Assembly (NCBI GenBank): GCA_011620505.1 | Contig: WOZA01000078.1 | Span: 1-25,443, forward strand | DNA from: Anaerolineaceae bacterium | Lineage (GTDB): Bacteria > Chloroflexota > Anaerolineae > Anaerolineales > Anaerolineaceae | Direction of reading: 5' to 3' | Length of the DNA stretch: 25,443 nt | Part shown: one piece after another, positions 1-7,858 of the stretch | Layout: every line of letters begins with the position of its first letter | Position numbering within the stretch: the stretch's first letter is position 1 | The notes under the pieces: generated by a model | Databases searched by the model: none | What the model was told of the DNA's origin: nothing | The model's input: only the letters and a program-made list of their open reading frames with translations | Made by a program: the position numbers and the translations under genes

Positions 1-900
1 TTGCCGCTGGCGGGTCAGACTGAGCATGATTTGCTGGCGCTGGCTGGCGCAGCCGAAAAAGGCTCTGAACATCCTCTGGGCAAAGCAATTTTACAGGCAG
101 CCGAAGCGCAAGGCTTGAGTTTGCCGGAAGTTGGCGGCTTCAAGGCTTTGCCTGGCATGGGCGTCGTTGTCGATTACGAAGGCAAATCGCTGCGTATTGG
201 CAATCAAAAAATGATCGAAGAAACCCTGTCTCTGGATGAAAGAGCCCTGAAGCTTGGTCAGGACCTGGCAAATGACGGCAAAACGCCGATGTTTGCGGTG
301 CTTGATAACAAGCTCGTCGGCATCATTGCCGTGGCAGACACGGTCAAACCCGACAGCCAGGATGCGATCAAACAGTTGCATAAAATGGGCGTGCAGGTGG
401 CGATGGTCACGGGGGATAACCGCCGTACGGCAGAGGCGATTGGACGTATGATGGGCCTGGATCAGGTCTTCAGCGAAGTGCTGCCCGATCAGAAGGCTGG
501 GATTGTCAACCAGTTGAAATCGGAAGGGCGGTTTGTGGCGATGGTTGGCGACGGCATCAACGACGCACCTGCCCTGGCGACTGCGGATGTTGGTATCGCG
601 ATTGGCACCGGAACGGATGTTGCCATCGCTTCAGCCGATATCGTGCTGATGCGCTCGACGCTCATGGATGTGCCGGTAGCGATCGATCTGAGCAAGAAGA
701 CCCTGCGCAACATCAAGCAAAACCTATTCTGGGCGTTCGCTTACAACGTGATCGGAATCCCGATTGCGATGGGCGTGCTGCATCTGTTTGGCGGGCCGCT
801 GCTAAACCCGATGATTGCCGGTGCTGCGATGAGCCTGAGCTCTGTTTCAGTGGTGACGAATGCCTTGCGGCTGAGGGGCTACCGCTTCAACGCTGTGTAG
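1..900 (+). CDS. copA: Heavy-metal (Cu+-type) P1B ATPase, C-terminal part
   Basis: The frame is open from the first base, so the gene begins upstream and only the last 299 residues are present. These cover the nucleotide-binding domain with the SEHPLG motif diagnostic of P1B metal pumps, the TGDN motif, the hinge GDGINDAPAL, and the last two membrane helices. The phosphorylation (DKTGT) and metal-entry (CPC) motifs would lie before the window. The C-terminal helices carry YN in the first and the MSLSSVSVVTNALRLR stretch in the second, which in this family belongs to Cu(+)/Ag(+) exporters. Family knowledge therefore points to ATP-driven copper export across the cytoplasmic membrane. The metal assignment is an inference, because the decisive CPC motif is not visible. 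The gene ends with TAG, followed at once by a small GC-rich hairpin. Confidence 0.9.
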   Translation: MPLAGQTEHDLLALAGAAEKGSEHPLGKAILQAAEAQGLSLPEVGGFKALPGMGVVVDYEGKSLRIGNQKMIEETLSLDERALKLGQDLANDGKTPMFAVLDNKLVGIIAVADTVKPDSQDAIKQLHKMGVQVAMVTGDNRRTAEAIGRMMGLDQVFSEVLPDQKAGIVNQLKSEGRFVAMVGDGINDAPALATADVGIAIGTGTDVAIASADIVLMRSTLMDVPVAIDLSKKTLRNIKQNLFWAFAYNVIGIPIAMGVLHLFGGPLLNPMIAGAAMSLSSVSVVTNALRLRGYRFNAV

Positions 901-974
901 CCCCGCTTCGGGGAGCGTTTCAGTTTGCGCGTGGTTGGGATGAGGGTTTTGTTCTACCGAAAACTGGCAGTTTT
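901..974. terminator. Weak hairpins between convergent copA and MFS genes
   Basis: Bases 901-913 form a CCCCG/CGGGG stem with a 3-base loop directly after the copA stop codon, without a strong T tract. Bases 960-974 are a near-palindrome (AAAAC ... GTTTT) followed by T on the plus strand, and could end transcripts arriving from either side. Both stems are short, so termination is only suggested. Confidence 0.35.
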
Positions 975-981
975 TGTGGCA

Positions 982-2151
982 TTAAACTTTGCGGCGTAAG
1001 CCGATATTCCTGACGGACATGAACGCAAAGCATACGCCAAGCAGAGCGATGATGACATTGACAGAAAGCATCGTTTTCATGCCGCTCAGTTCCAAGATCC
1101 ATCCTCCACTCAAACTGCCCAATACCGTTCCTGCAGCCATCATACTGGTCATGTAAGCCTGGCCGGTTGTCTGATCCTCTTTTGCGATAGCTTCTGAGGT
1201 GTAAAAAACAGAGGCGGAAGCAAAAAGCGCAAAGCTGATCATTTGCGTGACCTGGATCAAATAGATCATGAAAACACTGCTTGATAGCGCGTACATCAGA
1301 GCTTTCAGCGCAAAACCGATGGCTGCTGTCAGCATCAACGTTTTGGGTCGAAAACGTTTTAGCAGTTTTGAAAAACCGAACAACACCGGCACTTCCACAA
1401 CCGCCTGGATTGCCAGCGCAATTCCAAGCTGACTGCTGTTTCCGCCCAGGGATTGGATGATCTGCAATAAATACGTATTCAAAATATTATGCGTTGTCAG
1501 CATCAGCAAACATGCCAGCAGCATCAAAGTGAAAGCCGGATATCGAAGAAATAAGCCTTTTTCCAGGCTCTTTACTCTCGGTAGTTTCTCGACAGGCTCT
1601 TTCGTTGAAGGCATGCGAAGAACGACAAGAATGAAGAGCAGCGCTATCAATATTCCGGAGATTGGAACCATTTCGATCCCGAATTTTTCAGCCAGCACGC
1701 CAATCACAAGTGCCAACAGCGCATACAGACCGGACCCAATCCCCCTGGCTACGCCAAAATTGATATATTCTCCCGCGTAGCTGTAATAAAAATTGGCGCT
1801 ATTGATGAATGGCATCATGGTATTCCCAAGCAAGATCAGCAGACCCATAAACACAGCGCCAGCCAAGGCTCCCGGTACGAAGGGCATGACAATGCAGATC
1901 ACTAAGTAGGGTATGGCCAGCATCAGGATCATATTGCGCCAGGTAAGGCGGCTGCTCCGGTCAGTGACTCCTCCCAGCAGTGGTTGTAGCAAGGCTGCCA
2001 GGATGCCAAAAAATGCCGTCACGGTGCCAATTTCCGCGTTTCCCAGGCCACGCCCCTGAAGATACAGAGAGATAAAGCCTGAAGATACACAAAATAGCAT
2101 CCAGAACAGACCCTGCATCATTTTGTAGCGACTATTTATGGACAATTTCAC
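982..2151 (-). CDS. MFS permease, 12-helix type
   Basis: This 389-residue, very hydrophobic protein is the right length for a 12-helix major facilitator. The start is GTG (codon at 2151-2149), preceded by GAGG about ten bases upstream. The loop GGVTDRSSRLTWR after the second helix is the family's cytoplasmic loop 2-3 signature region. The general sequence style (FW in helix 1, GRG/GLGNAEIG loop) resembles the LacY-like, sugar or nucleoside:H+ symporter branch. The substrate cannot be read from the sequence. It lies 94 bases downstream of guaA on the same strand, but the gap contains a large inverted repeat and a possible -10 box (CATAAT, 2176-2181), so it may be a separate unit. The purine-salvage genes upstream make a nucleoside or nucleobase substrate a reasonable guess. 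Confidence 0.85.
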   Translation of the reverse strand: MKLSINSRYKMMQGLFWMLFCVSSGFISLYLQGRGLGNAEIGTVTAFFGILAALLQPLLGGVTDRSSRLTWRNMILMLAIPYLVICIVMPFVPGALAGAVFMGLLILLGNTMMPFINSANFYYSYAGEYINFGVARGIGSGLYALLALVIGVLAEKFGIEMVPISGILIALLFILVVLRMPSTKEPVEKLPRVKSLEKGLFLRYPAFTLMLLACLLMLTTHNILNTYLLQIIQSLGGNSSQLGIALAIQAVVEVPVLFGFSKLLKRFRPKTLMLTAAIGFALKALMYALSSSVFMIYLIQVTQMISFALFASASVFYTSEAIAKEDQTTGQAYMTSMMAAGTVLGSLSGGWILELSGMKTMLSVNVIIALLGVCFAFMSVRNIGLRRKV

Positions 2152-2181
2152 AATCGTTGGCCTCGTTTAATGGGCATTATG

Positions 2182-2226
2182 CACCTGACATTCTTATTGC
2201 TGGCGATAAACCAACATTGTCAGGTG
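2182..2226 (-). repeat. Inverted repeat between guaA and the MFS gene
   Basis: CACCTGACA (2182-2190) and TGTCAGGTG (2218-2226) are perfect 9-base inverted arms around a 27-base loop. The loop holds a second, smaller stem (TGTTGG with CCAGCA, minus strand). Read on the minus strand, the distal arm abuts CATAAT (2176-2181), a possible -10 box for the MFS gene. It could be a guaA terminator without a U tract, an operator, or both. Confidence 0.5.
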
Positions 2227-2245
2227 AGATTCTTGAAAAGTTAGC

Positions 2246-3808
2246 TTATTCCCACTCGATCGTTGCAGGGGGTTTAGAGCTGATGTCGTAAACCACTCGG
2301 TTCACGCCAGGGACTTCGTTCACGATGCGGTTGGAGACCTTCGCGAGCACCTCGTGCGGCAGGCGTGCCCAATCGGCAGTCATGAAATCGATGGAAGTGA
2401 TCGCGCGCAGGGCGATGGTCTCGGAATAGGTACGCTGGTCGCCCATCACGCCCACTGACCTCACCGGCAGCAGGACCGCGAAAGCCTGAGAGCTACCGGT
2501 TATCTTGCCCTCCTTGTCGGTGTGCATATGAATCAAGTCTGCTTTTTCCAGCTCTTCGTTGAAGATGGCGTTAGCTTGGCGGACGATCTCGATCCGTTCT
2601 GGGGTCACCTCCCCGAGTACCCTGACTGCCAGACCGGGTCCGGGGAACGGCTGGCGCCAAACCAGCTCGGGAGGCAGCCCAAGCGCCTCTCCGACTGCCC
2701 GGACTTCATCCTTGAAAAGGCTGCGCAGCGGCTCAACCAGCTTGAACTTCAGGTCTTTTGGCAACCCGCCGACGTTGTGATGCGATTTGATGCGGTGAGC
2801 TTCTGAGACCCCGATTCCTTTTGATTCGATTACGTCCGGGTAGATCGTACCCTGGGCGAGGAATTCGTGTTCTTCCAGGCCTGCCACGGCTGCTTCAAAC
2901 TCGCGAATGAAAGTCTCGCCGATGATTTTGCGTTTTTCTTCCGGATCCGTGACGCCTGCGAGTTTGGCGAAATAGCGCTCTGAGGCGTCCACCATGATGA
3001 GATGATCCCCGAGAACCGGGCGGAAAACCGCTTCGATTTGCTCTGGTTCGCCCTGGCGCATCAGACCAGTGTTGATGAACACCGCTGTTACGCGATCGCC
3101 GATGGCTTTTTGTACCAGGGAGGTGGTGACGGCTGAATCCACGCCCCCGCTCAGCGCTGACAGCACACGTCCATTTCCAACCTGCAATTGGATGGCTTTA
3201 ACACTTTCTTCGATGATGGAGCCCGGGGTCCAGCCTGGCTGGCAATCGCAGATCCTGAGGACGAAATTGCGCAAGATCTCCTCGCCGTGCTGGGTGTGGT
3301 GAACCTCGGGGTGGAATTGCAGCCCGAAACGCTTGTTGGGCTCGTCCATCATCGCGGCAAAGGGGCTGTTGCGGGAGGACGCCAGGCTGGAGAACCCAGG
3401 CGGCAGCTCCGTGACGTGGTCTCCGTGCGACATCCATACGATTTGCTTGCCCTGGGGCAGCAGCGGGTTAGCCGCAGGCACGTCCAGCTCGGTCAATCCG
3501 TACTCATGTTCGGTGCTTTGAAGCACCTTGCCGCCAAGTTTGTGGGTGAGGGCTTGCATGCCGTAGCAAATGCCCAGGATGGGTAAGCCGCTATCAAGGA
3601 CATAATCCTGGATGTACGGCGCTCCTTCCGCATAAATGGATTGGGGTCCGCCTGAGAGGATGATGCCCTTGGTGTGACCGTCGAGTGCTTCCTCTTTACT
3701 TGCGTGCCATGGCAGCAACTCGCAGTAAACCTGCATATCGCGAATTCGGCGGCCGATCAATTGGGTATATTGGGATCCAAAGTCCAGGATGACGATTCGA
3801 TCGCTCAT
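2246..3808 (-). CDS. guaA: GMP synthase (glutamine-hydrolysing)
   Basis: This enzyme makes GMP from XMP, ATP and glutamine in the cytoplasm. At 520 residues it is full length and has both parts. The N-terminal class I glutamine amidotransferase carries the GICYGMQ nucleophile (Cys81) and a His167/Glu169 pair in FHPEVHH. The ATP-pyrophosphatase domain has the SGGVDS loop at about 220-225, followed by the C-terminal dimerisation domain ending in PPATIEWE, as in typical GuaA. The ATG is preceded by AAGGG. It starts 9 bases after the xpt stop codon, so the two genes are almost certainly cotranscribed: Xpt makes XMP from xanthine and GuaA converts it to GMP. No guanine riboswitch is visible in front of the pair. 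Confidence 0.98.
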   Translation of the reverse strand: MSDRIVILDFGSQYTQLIGRRIRDMQVYCELLPWHASKEEALDGHTKGIILSGGPQSIYAEGAPYIQDYVLDSGLPILGICYGMQALTHKLGGKVLQSTEHEYGLTELDVPAANPLLPQGKQIVWMSHGDHVTELPPGFSSLASSRNSPFAAMMDEPNKRFGLQFHPEVHHTQHGEEILRNFVLRICDCQPGWTPGSIIEESVKAIQLQVGNGRVLSALSGGVDSAVTTSLVQKAIGDRVTAVFINTGLMRQGEPEQIEAVFRPVLGDHLIMVDASERYFAKLAGVTDPEEKRKIIGETFIREFEAAVAGLEEHEFLAQGTIYPDVIESKGIGVSEAHRIKSHHNVGGLPKDLKFKLVEPLRSLFKDEVRAVGEALGLPPELVWRQPFPGPGLAVRVLGEVTPERIEIVRQANAIFNEELEKADLIHMHTDKEGKITGSSQAFAVLLPVRSVGVMGDQRTYSETIALRAITSIDFMTADWARLPHEVLAKVSNRIVNEVPGVNRVVYDISSKPPATIEWE

Positions 3809-3817
3809 GTGGGACCC

Positions 3818-4402
3818 TTAGGCTGCGAATTCGTCGGTAAAGATGATCTGCCCGTCATCCATGGAGCTGATCGAGACCAGCGAGTGCACAGGTACACCCA
3901 GGTAAGCCAACTTATTCCGTCCACCTTCAAAGGTTTTTTCGATCAAAGTGCCGATGCCGACCACTTTTGAGCCAGCGGTCTGCGCGAGACGGACCAGCCC
4001 GATGATGGTCGCGCCGGATGCCAGGAAATCGTCAATGATCAAAATTTCCTCATCGCGAAGCAGATATTCAGGTGAGACGATCAACTCGGTGTTGTGCCCT
4101 TTGGTGTGGGAGGGTGCGACGGTGATGTAGACTTCGCTTGGCATGGTGACAGGTTTGGTCTTGCGGGCATAGACCACTGGCAATTTGAGATATTTCCCCG
4201 CCATGAGGGCAGGGGCAATGCCGGAGATCTCCGCCGTGAGGATCTTGACGGCAGTTGTGCCAGCGAAGAGGCGGGCAAGCTCCGCACCACAGGCGTCCAT
4301 CAGGATGGGATCCACCTGGTGATTAATGAAACGATCGACTTTGAGGATACCTTTTCCGAGATTCTTACCCTCGGCCAGGATGCGCTGCTTCAAAAGATCC
4401 AT
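3818..4402 (-). CDS. xpt: Xanthine phosphoribosyltransferase
   Basis: Xpt transfers the phosphoribosyl group of PRPP to xanthine, giving XMP for GuaA. The ATG at 4402 gives 194 residues, the usual length, and an N-terminus (MDLLKQRIL...LKVDRFINHQVDP) like that of Gram-positive Xpt. It has a well-placed GGAG upstream. The frame is open a further 36 bases upstream, but the extra residues do not look like the family. The PRPP-binding loop LIIDDFLASGAT lies at about 121-132, and the ARKTKP segment is typical of the family. The gap to the upstream PhzF gene holds an extended -10 (TGTTATAAT) and an inverted repeat, so the xpt-guaA unit probably has its own promoter. Confidence 0.95.
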   Translation of the reverse strand: MDLLKQRILAEGKNLGKGILKVDRFINHQVDPILMDACGAELARLFAGTTAVKILTAEISGIAPALMAGKYLKLPVVYARKTKPVTMPSEVYITVAPSHTKGHNTELIVSPEYLLRDEEILIIDDFLASGATIIGLVRLAQTAGSKVVGIGTLIEKTFEGGRNKLAYLGVPVHSLVSISSMDDGQIIFTDEFAA

Positions 4403-4485
4403 AAACTCGCTCCATTCCCATTTCTGGATTAATAACAATCAAGCACAAGGAAAAAGAAAAGAACCTTTTGTGTTTGTTGCTGGCA

Positions 4486-4491
4486 ATTATA
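4486..4491 (-). promoter_or_regulatory. Extended -10 box upstream of xpt-guaA
   Basis: On the minus strand the sequence reads TGTTATAAT, a consensus extended -10 (TGnTATAAT). The predicted start near 4478 gives a leader of about 75 bases. I see no good -35 hexamer, which is tolerated by extended -10 promoters. The upstream edge touches the right arm of the inverted repeat 4492-4529. Confidence 0.55.
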
Positions 4492-4529
4492 ACAGCCGGT
4501 TCGTGCTTTGAAGGGCAAAAACCGGCTGT
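4492..4529 (-). repeat. Perfect 10-bp inverted repeat between the PhzF gene and xpt
   Basis: ACAGCCGGTT (4492-4501) and AACCGGCTGT (4520-4529) are perfect inverted arms around an 18-base loop. The element sits just after the PhzF stop codon and immediately upstream of the xpt -10 box, where the -35 would be. It may be a weak terminator for the PhzF transcript, an operator for xpt-guaA, or both. Confidence 0.6.
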
Positions 4530-4551
4530 CAGATTCAATTTAGAAGGATAA

Positions 4552-5352
4552 TTATTGGCGCAAAATCTCGCCAGAAAACAGGGTTACAGCCTTCCCAGCC
4601 AGGTAGACACGGTCTTTTCCCAATCGGCACCAAACAGTGCCACCGCGCGCTGATGCCTGGTAGGCGACTAACTTTTCTTTGTTGAGTTTGGGCGCCCAAT
4701 AGGGTGTCAGGATGCAATGACCAAGTCCGGTCACCGGATCTTCAGGAATGCCGGTGTGGGGAGAGAAGAAGCGTGAAACGAAATCGAACTTACCATCGGT
4801 AGCCTGGGCTGTGATGATCAGATCGGTTTCTTCAAGGCTGTCGATTTTCTTGAAGTCAGGTTCAAATGCTTCAACAGCAGTTTGATCCGCGATCTCAGCA
4901 AGCAAGATTGCTTTATCTTCTGAGTGCGCGACCGCCAGAGGAGCCTGCCCGAGGATTTCCTCGAGCAGTGGAGTGGACTCAGCGGGAACGGGCTGGATCA
5001 GGGGCATATCGAGCTCAATCGTACCGTGGTCGAAAGTAGCGGTAATCACACCGCTCTTGGTATGAAAGAAGATGGTTTCATCCGGATCGTAGAAGCCTAA
5101 TTCAAACAGAATGTGTGCTGAGGCAAGCGTGGCATGTCCGCAGAGGTCGACCTCTGTGTTGGGGGTGAACCAGCGCAGATTGTAATCATTGCCCTTGGGA
5201 CTGAGAAAAGCTGTTTCGGAGAGTCGCATCTCCGTAGCAATGGCTTGCATCCAGGCATCATCGCGGGGTTGTTCCAACAAACACACGCCGGCTGGATTGC
5301 CTTTGAAAGGTTTTACGGTGAACGAGTCAACGTGAAAGATAGGTGTTTTCAT
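4552..5352 (-). CDS. PhzF-family isomerase-like protein
   Basis: This 266-residue protein has the two-fold diaminopimelate-epimerase-like architecture of PhzF proteins. The start ATG at 5352 gives the classic opening MKTPIFHVDSFTVKPFKGNPAGV and has GGAG six bases upstream. A TTG four codons earlier is in frame, but using it would place the GGAG inside the gene. Glu46 in LSETAFLS matches the catalytic glutamate of the family. GHATLASAH and GIPEDPVTGLGH are the conserved glycine-rich signatures of the two halves. Only a few members have known reactions (for example in phenazine synthesis) and no phenazine genes are nearby, so the substrate is unknown. The gene leads the minus-strand run into xpt, but a separate promoter probably drives xpt. 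Confidence 0.9.
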   Translation of the reverse strand: MKTPIFHVDSFTVKPFKGNPAGVCLLEQPRDDAWMQAIATEMRLSETAFLSPKGNDYNLRWFTPNTEVDLCGHATLASAHILFELGFYDPDETIFFHTKSGVITATFDHGTIELDMPLIQPVPAESTPLLEEILGQAPLAVAHSEDKAILLAEIADQTAVEAFEPDFKKIDSLEETDLIITAQATDGKFDFVSRFFSPHTGIPEDPVTGLGHCILTPYWAPKLNKEKLVAYQASARGGTVWCRLGKDRVYLAGKAVTLFSGEILRQ

Positions 5353-5376
5353 GCCAATCTCCAATTACTTTATTTA

Positions 5377-5404
5377 ATTCTACCCGTTTTGTTTGCGCTT
5401 GCAA
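5377..5404 (-). promoter_or_regulatory. Candidate promoter of the PhzF-family gene
   Basis: On the minus strand, TTGCAA (5404-5399) and TAGAAT (5382-5377) are 16 bases apart. The -10 is preceded by GGG, as at other promoters in this window. The predicted start near 5370 leaves a short leader containing the GGAG site. Confidence 0.45.
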
Positions 5405-5593
5405 GATAAGATTCTAACCAGTCTCTGAGTTTTGATTACTCATTGAAACCCAAAATGAACTTTTGTTGCATTTTATTCTCAGTTTGTTATGCGGGTCTGG
5501 ATTGACCACAATAGAAAGAGCGACGGTGTGTGGATCATTCTCACATTGAACAAAGGTTAAGCAGGGTTTGCACAACCTCTCGCTTCAGCCAAA

Positions 5594-5622
5594 TTGGCAC
5601 AGCTGTTCCTTACGGGTATAAT
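5594..5622 (+). promoter_or_regulatory. Strong promoter giving a leaderless L,D-transpeptidase mRNA
   Basis: TTGGCA (5594-5599) and TATAAT (5617-5622) are separated by exactly 17 bases. The ATG follows 7 bases after the -10 box, so the predicted transcription start falls on or next to the A of the start codon. No Shine-Dalgarno sequence fits. The TTG of the -35 box could be misread as an upstream start codon of the same frame. Confidence 0.75.
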
Positions 5623-5629
5623 CCAACTC

Positions 5630-6829
5630 ATGAAACTAACGAACTTACTGCTCCCGCTGGTCGGGGTAGCAATGCTGATGGCGGCTTCGCCAGTCGCAAC
5701 GCAAGCTGCTGAACCCGCAGTACCTCCAGTGCCTTATTATGACCTGCCGCTCTGCCAGCCCGGGTACTATCCAACGGATCCGGGCGACTGCCTGCCCTTG
5801 GGCGCTTCGCAAACGATCGCCCAATTGCATCAATCAGGATTTGCTTATCCTATCAGAGCATTGGCAGCCGCAAAACCAGAACCTTCCCTTTCCGACTTGC
5901 CGGTGCGCGTAGCCAGGATTACAGGTGCGGAAACGCCTGTTTACGCCAGTTTGGATGATGCTCTCAGCGGAGGAACAGTCTTGCGAACCATCCCGGATGG
6001 AGGCAGCCGCTACGTGACCATGATCGATTTAGCCGTTTCAGGTGGAAGGACTTTTGTGCAAACGATGGATGGCGGTTGGGTTGAGGCAACACCTGTATAT
6101 TCCTGGCCAAAGTGGCAGGGGCTTGAGTTTTATGCCACCCCGCAAAACGACTTCGGCTGGACGATCAACCCGACGCCGAGTTACACCCAACCGAGTTTTG
6201 CTGCTCCTGAGACTGGCAAACAATACGATAAGTACGTGGAGTTCCAGATCTACCAGGTGGTGGAAGCCGAAGGGTATGAATGGTATGAGGTAGGACCAGG
6301 GGAGTGGATTCCTTCGCTGAAATCGCGGCGCCTGGTGGTGGATACCACTCCACCTCAAGGAGTGGATAACAACCGCTGGATCAGCATCGACCTTTATAAC
6401 CAGACCCTGGCTGCCTATGAAGATGGGCGGCTCGTGTTCGCGGCTGTGGTGGGGACAGGCTCAGGCGAACTTTATTCCGACCCCGGGCTTTATTACATCT
6501 ATGAAAAGCGCGAACTTGAACAAATGCAGGGTTCCTACACAAGCGACCGGTCCGACTTCTACTCGCTGGAAGGCGTTCCCTGGGCGATGTATTACAATCA
6601 CGCCCAGGCAATTCACGGTATTTATTGGCCGGCATCGCTCGGGTTTACCCAGTCGCACGGCTGCGTGAATATGTTCCCTGGCGACGCCCATTGGCTCTTC
6701 AACTGGGCAAAATTGGGCGATTGGGTTTACGTGCACGACCCATCCGGGCAAACTCCCATGCCCACGCCTACCCCGATAGGCACGCCTGCCCAGGAGATCA
6801 TCTACCCAACCCCAACAGCGCAAAACTAA
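5630..6829 (+). CDS. Secreted L,D-transpeptidase (YkuD-type catalytic domain)
   Basis: The ATG at 5630 gives 399 residues with a signal peptide: K near the start, a hydrophobic stretch LLLPLVGVAMLMAA, and an Ala-rich cleavage region near ATQAAEP. There is no lipobox. The C-terminal domain has the YkuD signature with HGIYW (His329) and SHGCVNM (catalytic Cys345), which in the family cross-links peptidoglycan stem peptides outside the membrane. The roughly 220 residues between signal and catalytic domain contain a Cys pair (LPLCQPGYY...GDCLPLG) and Trp/Tyr-rich strands that may be an SH3-like binding module. I could not name that module. A tail rich in Pro and Thr (TPTPIGTP...PTPTAQN) follows the catalytic domain. 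The gene stands alone on the plus strand with its own promoter and terminator. Confidence 0.92.
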   Translation: MKLTNLLLPLVGVAMLMAASPVATQAAEPAVPPVPYYDLPLCQPGYYPTDPGDCLPLGASQTIAQLHQSGFAYPIRALAAAKPEPSLSDLPVRVARITGAETPVYASLDDALSGGTVLRTIPDGGSRYVTMIDLAVSGGRTFVQTMDGGWVEATPVYSWPKWQGLEFYATPQNDFGWTINPTPSYTQPSFAAPETGKQYDKYVEFQIYQVVEAEGYEWYEVGPGEWIPSLKSRRLVVDTTPPQGVDNNRWISIDLYNQTLAAYEDGRLVFAAVVGTGSGELYSDPGLYYIYEKRELEQMQGSYTSDRSDFYSLEGVPWAMYYNHAQAIHGIYWPASLGFTQSHGCVNMFPGDAHWLFNWAKLGDWVYVHDPSGQTPMPTPTPIGTPAQEIIYPTPTAQN

Positions 6830-6832
6830 CAA

Positions 6833-6858
6833 AAACAGGTCCCACCCGGGACCTGTTT
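6833..6858. terminator. Bidirectional terminator between the L,D-transpeptidase gene and serA
   Basis: AAACAGGTCCC (6833-6843) pairs perfectly with GGGACCTGTTT (6848-6858) around a 4-base loop. It starts 4 bases after the plus-strand stop codon. On the minus strand the stem is followed by a U-rich stretch (TTTTTGTT), so it should also end the long serA-terminated run, about 50 bases after the serA stop. Confidence 0.85.
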
Positions 6859-6906
6859 CTTATGGAATCTTTTCACCTTGTTTACATAAGAGTAAATTTA
6901 GTGTAG

Positions 6907-7845
6907 TTAGCAGATTTTCCAGCGTAATTTGTTACCTTGCAGGGCGTTCATGACTTCGCTGGCGATATCAATAGCAACGCGCGTCTGAGCTTCTTTGGTC
7001 TGACCGCCAACGTGCGGAACTGCGATAACCTTGGGGTGCTTGGCGAGAGTCCAGTCCACCGGGGGTTCCTTCTCGTAGACATCCAGGGCTGCTCCAGCCA
7101 CTTTACCGCTTTCCAACGCGCGTAAGAGGGAGGCTTCTTCAAGGATGCCACCACGGGCAACATTCACGAGGAGGACGCCGTCTTTCATCTTTGTGAAGGT
7201 TTCGTCGCTGACCATGTGTTTCGTTTCGGGTGTCAAAGGTACATGAAAGGTGATAATGTCAGCCTGTGTGTAAATGTCATCCAGCTGCATTGGCTCGGCA
7301 CCAGTAGCACGGATATCGTCCGGGTTGCGGAGGGGATCGTGGCAGATGACTTTCATGCCCAGTGCCTGTGCGTATCTGCCGATTGTGCTGCCAATATTCC
7401 CGTAGCCAACAATACCGAGGGTCTTCCCATGTAGTTCGGCGCCCATATAATCTTTTTTGGTCCACTTTCCCTGCTTCATGGCAGCGTCGGTGTGAGGAAT
7501 ATCGCGCACCAGAGCCAGCATCATGCCAAATCCCAGTTCGGCGACTGCGATGGTTGTGGCAGTCGGGGCATTAACAACGGTCACACCGTGCGCTTTGGCT
7601 GCTTCGAGATCGATGTTATCCACACCCACGCCGGCGCGACCAACCACTTTTAGATTCTTGGCAGCGTCAAATACTTCTTTGGTTACTTTGGTTCGTCCAC
7701 GAACGATCAATCCGTCATATTCCCCGACGATTTGCAGCAATTCGGCGGCTTCGATGTCCTTCTTGTCCACCGCTTCGCCAGCAGCGCTGATGATATCAAT
7801 GCCTTCCTTCTCCAAGCCGTCTGTGATCAAAACTTTGAAACCCAT
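6907..7845 (-). CDS. serA: D-3-phosphoglycerate dehydrogenase, short form
   Basis: This is the first enzyme of serine synthesis, oxidising 3-phosphoglycerate with NAD+. The 312-residue protein has a substrate domain (RAGVGVDNID), the GYGNIG nucleotide fold at 147-152 and the catalytic set Arg231 (NVARGG), Glu260 and His278 (VPHVGGQT). It lacks a C-terminal ACT or intervening domain, so serine feedback through ACT is not expected. The C-terminus ends in an unusual LRWKIC. The ATG has an AAGGAG site seven bases upstream, and the selB stop is only 13 bases away, so it is the last gene of the long minus-strand run. Related 2-hydroxyacid dehydrogenases share this fold, so the exact substrate is likely but not certain. 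Confidence 0.9.
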   Translation of the reverse strand: MGFKVLITDGLEKEGIDIISAAGEAVDKKDIEAAELLQIVGEYDGLIVRGRTKVTKEVFDAAKNLKVVGRAGVGVDNIDLEAAKAHGVTVVNAPTATTIAVAELGFGMMLALVRDIPHTDAAMKQGKWTKKDYMGAELHGKTLGIVGYGNIGSTIGRYAQALGMKVICHDPLRNPDDIRATGAEPMQLDDIYTQADIITFHVPLTPETKHMVSDETFTKMKDGVLLVNVARGGILEEASLLRALESGKVAGAALDVYEKEPPVDWTLAKHPKVIAVPHVGGQTKEAQTRVAIDIASEVMNALQGNKLRWKIC

Positions 7846-7858
7846 ATTCTCTCCTTTT

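Noticed and set aside
4403..4551. Guanine/xanthine riboswitch in front of xpt-guaA
   Set aside because: The gap shows a simple inverted repeat and a -10 box, but not the three-way junction or conserved loop bases of the purine riboswitch.
5353..5629. Small gene or RNA in the longest gap
   Set aside because: I found no open frame with a ribosome site and no convincing RNA fold, only promoter elements at its two ends.
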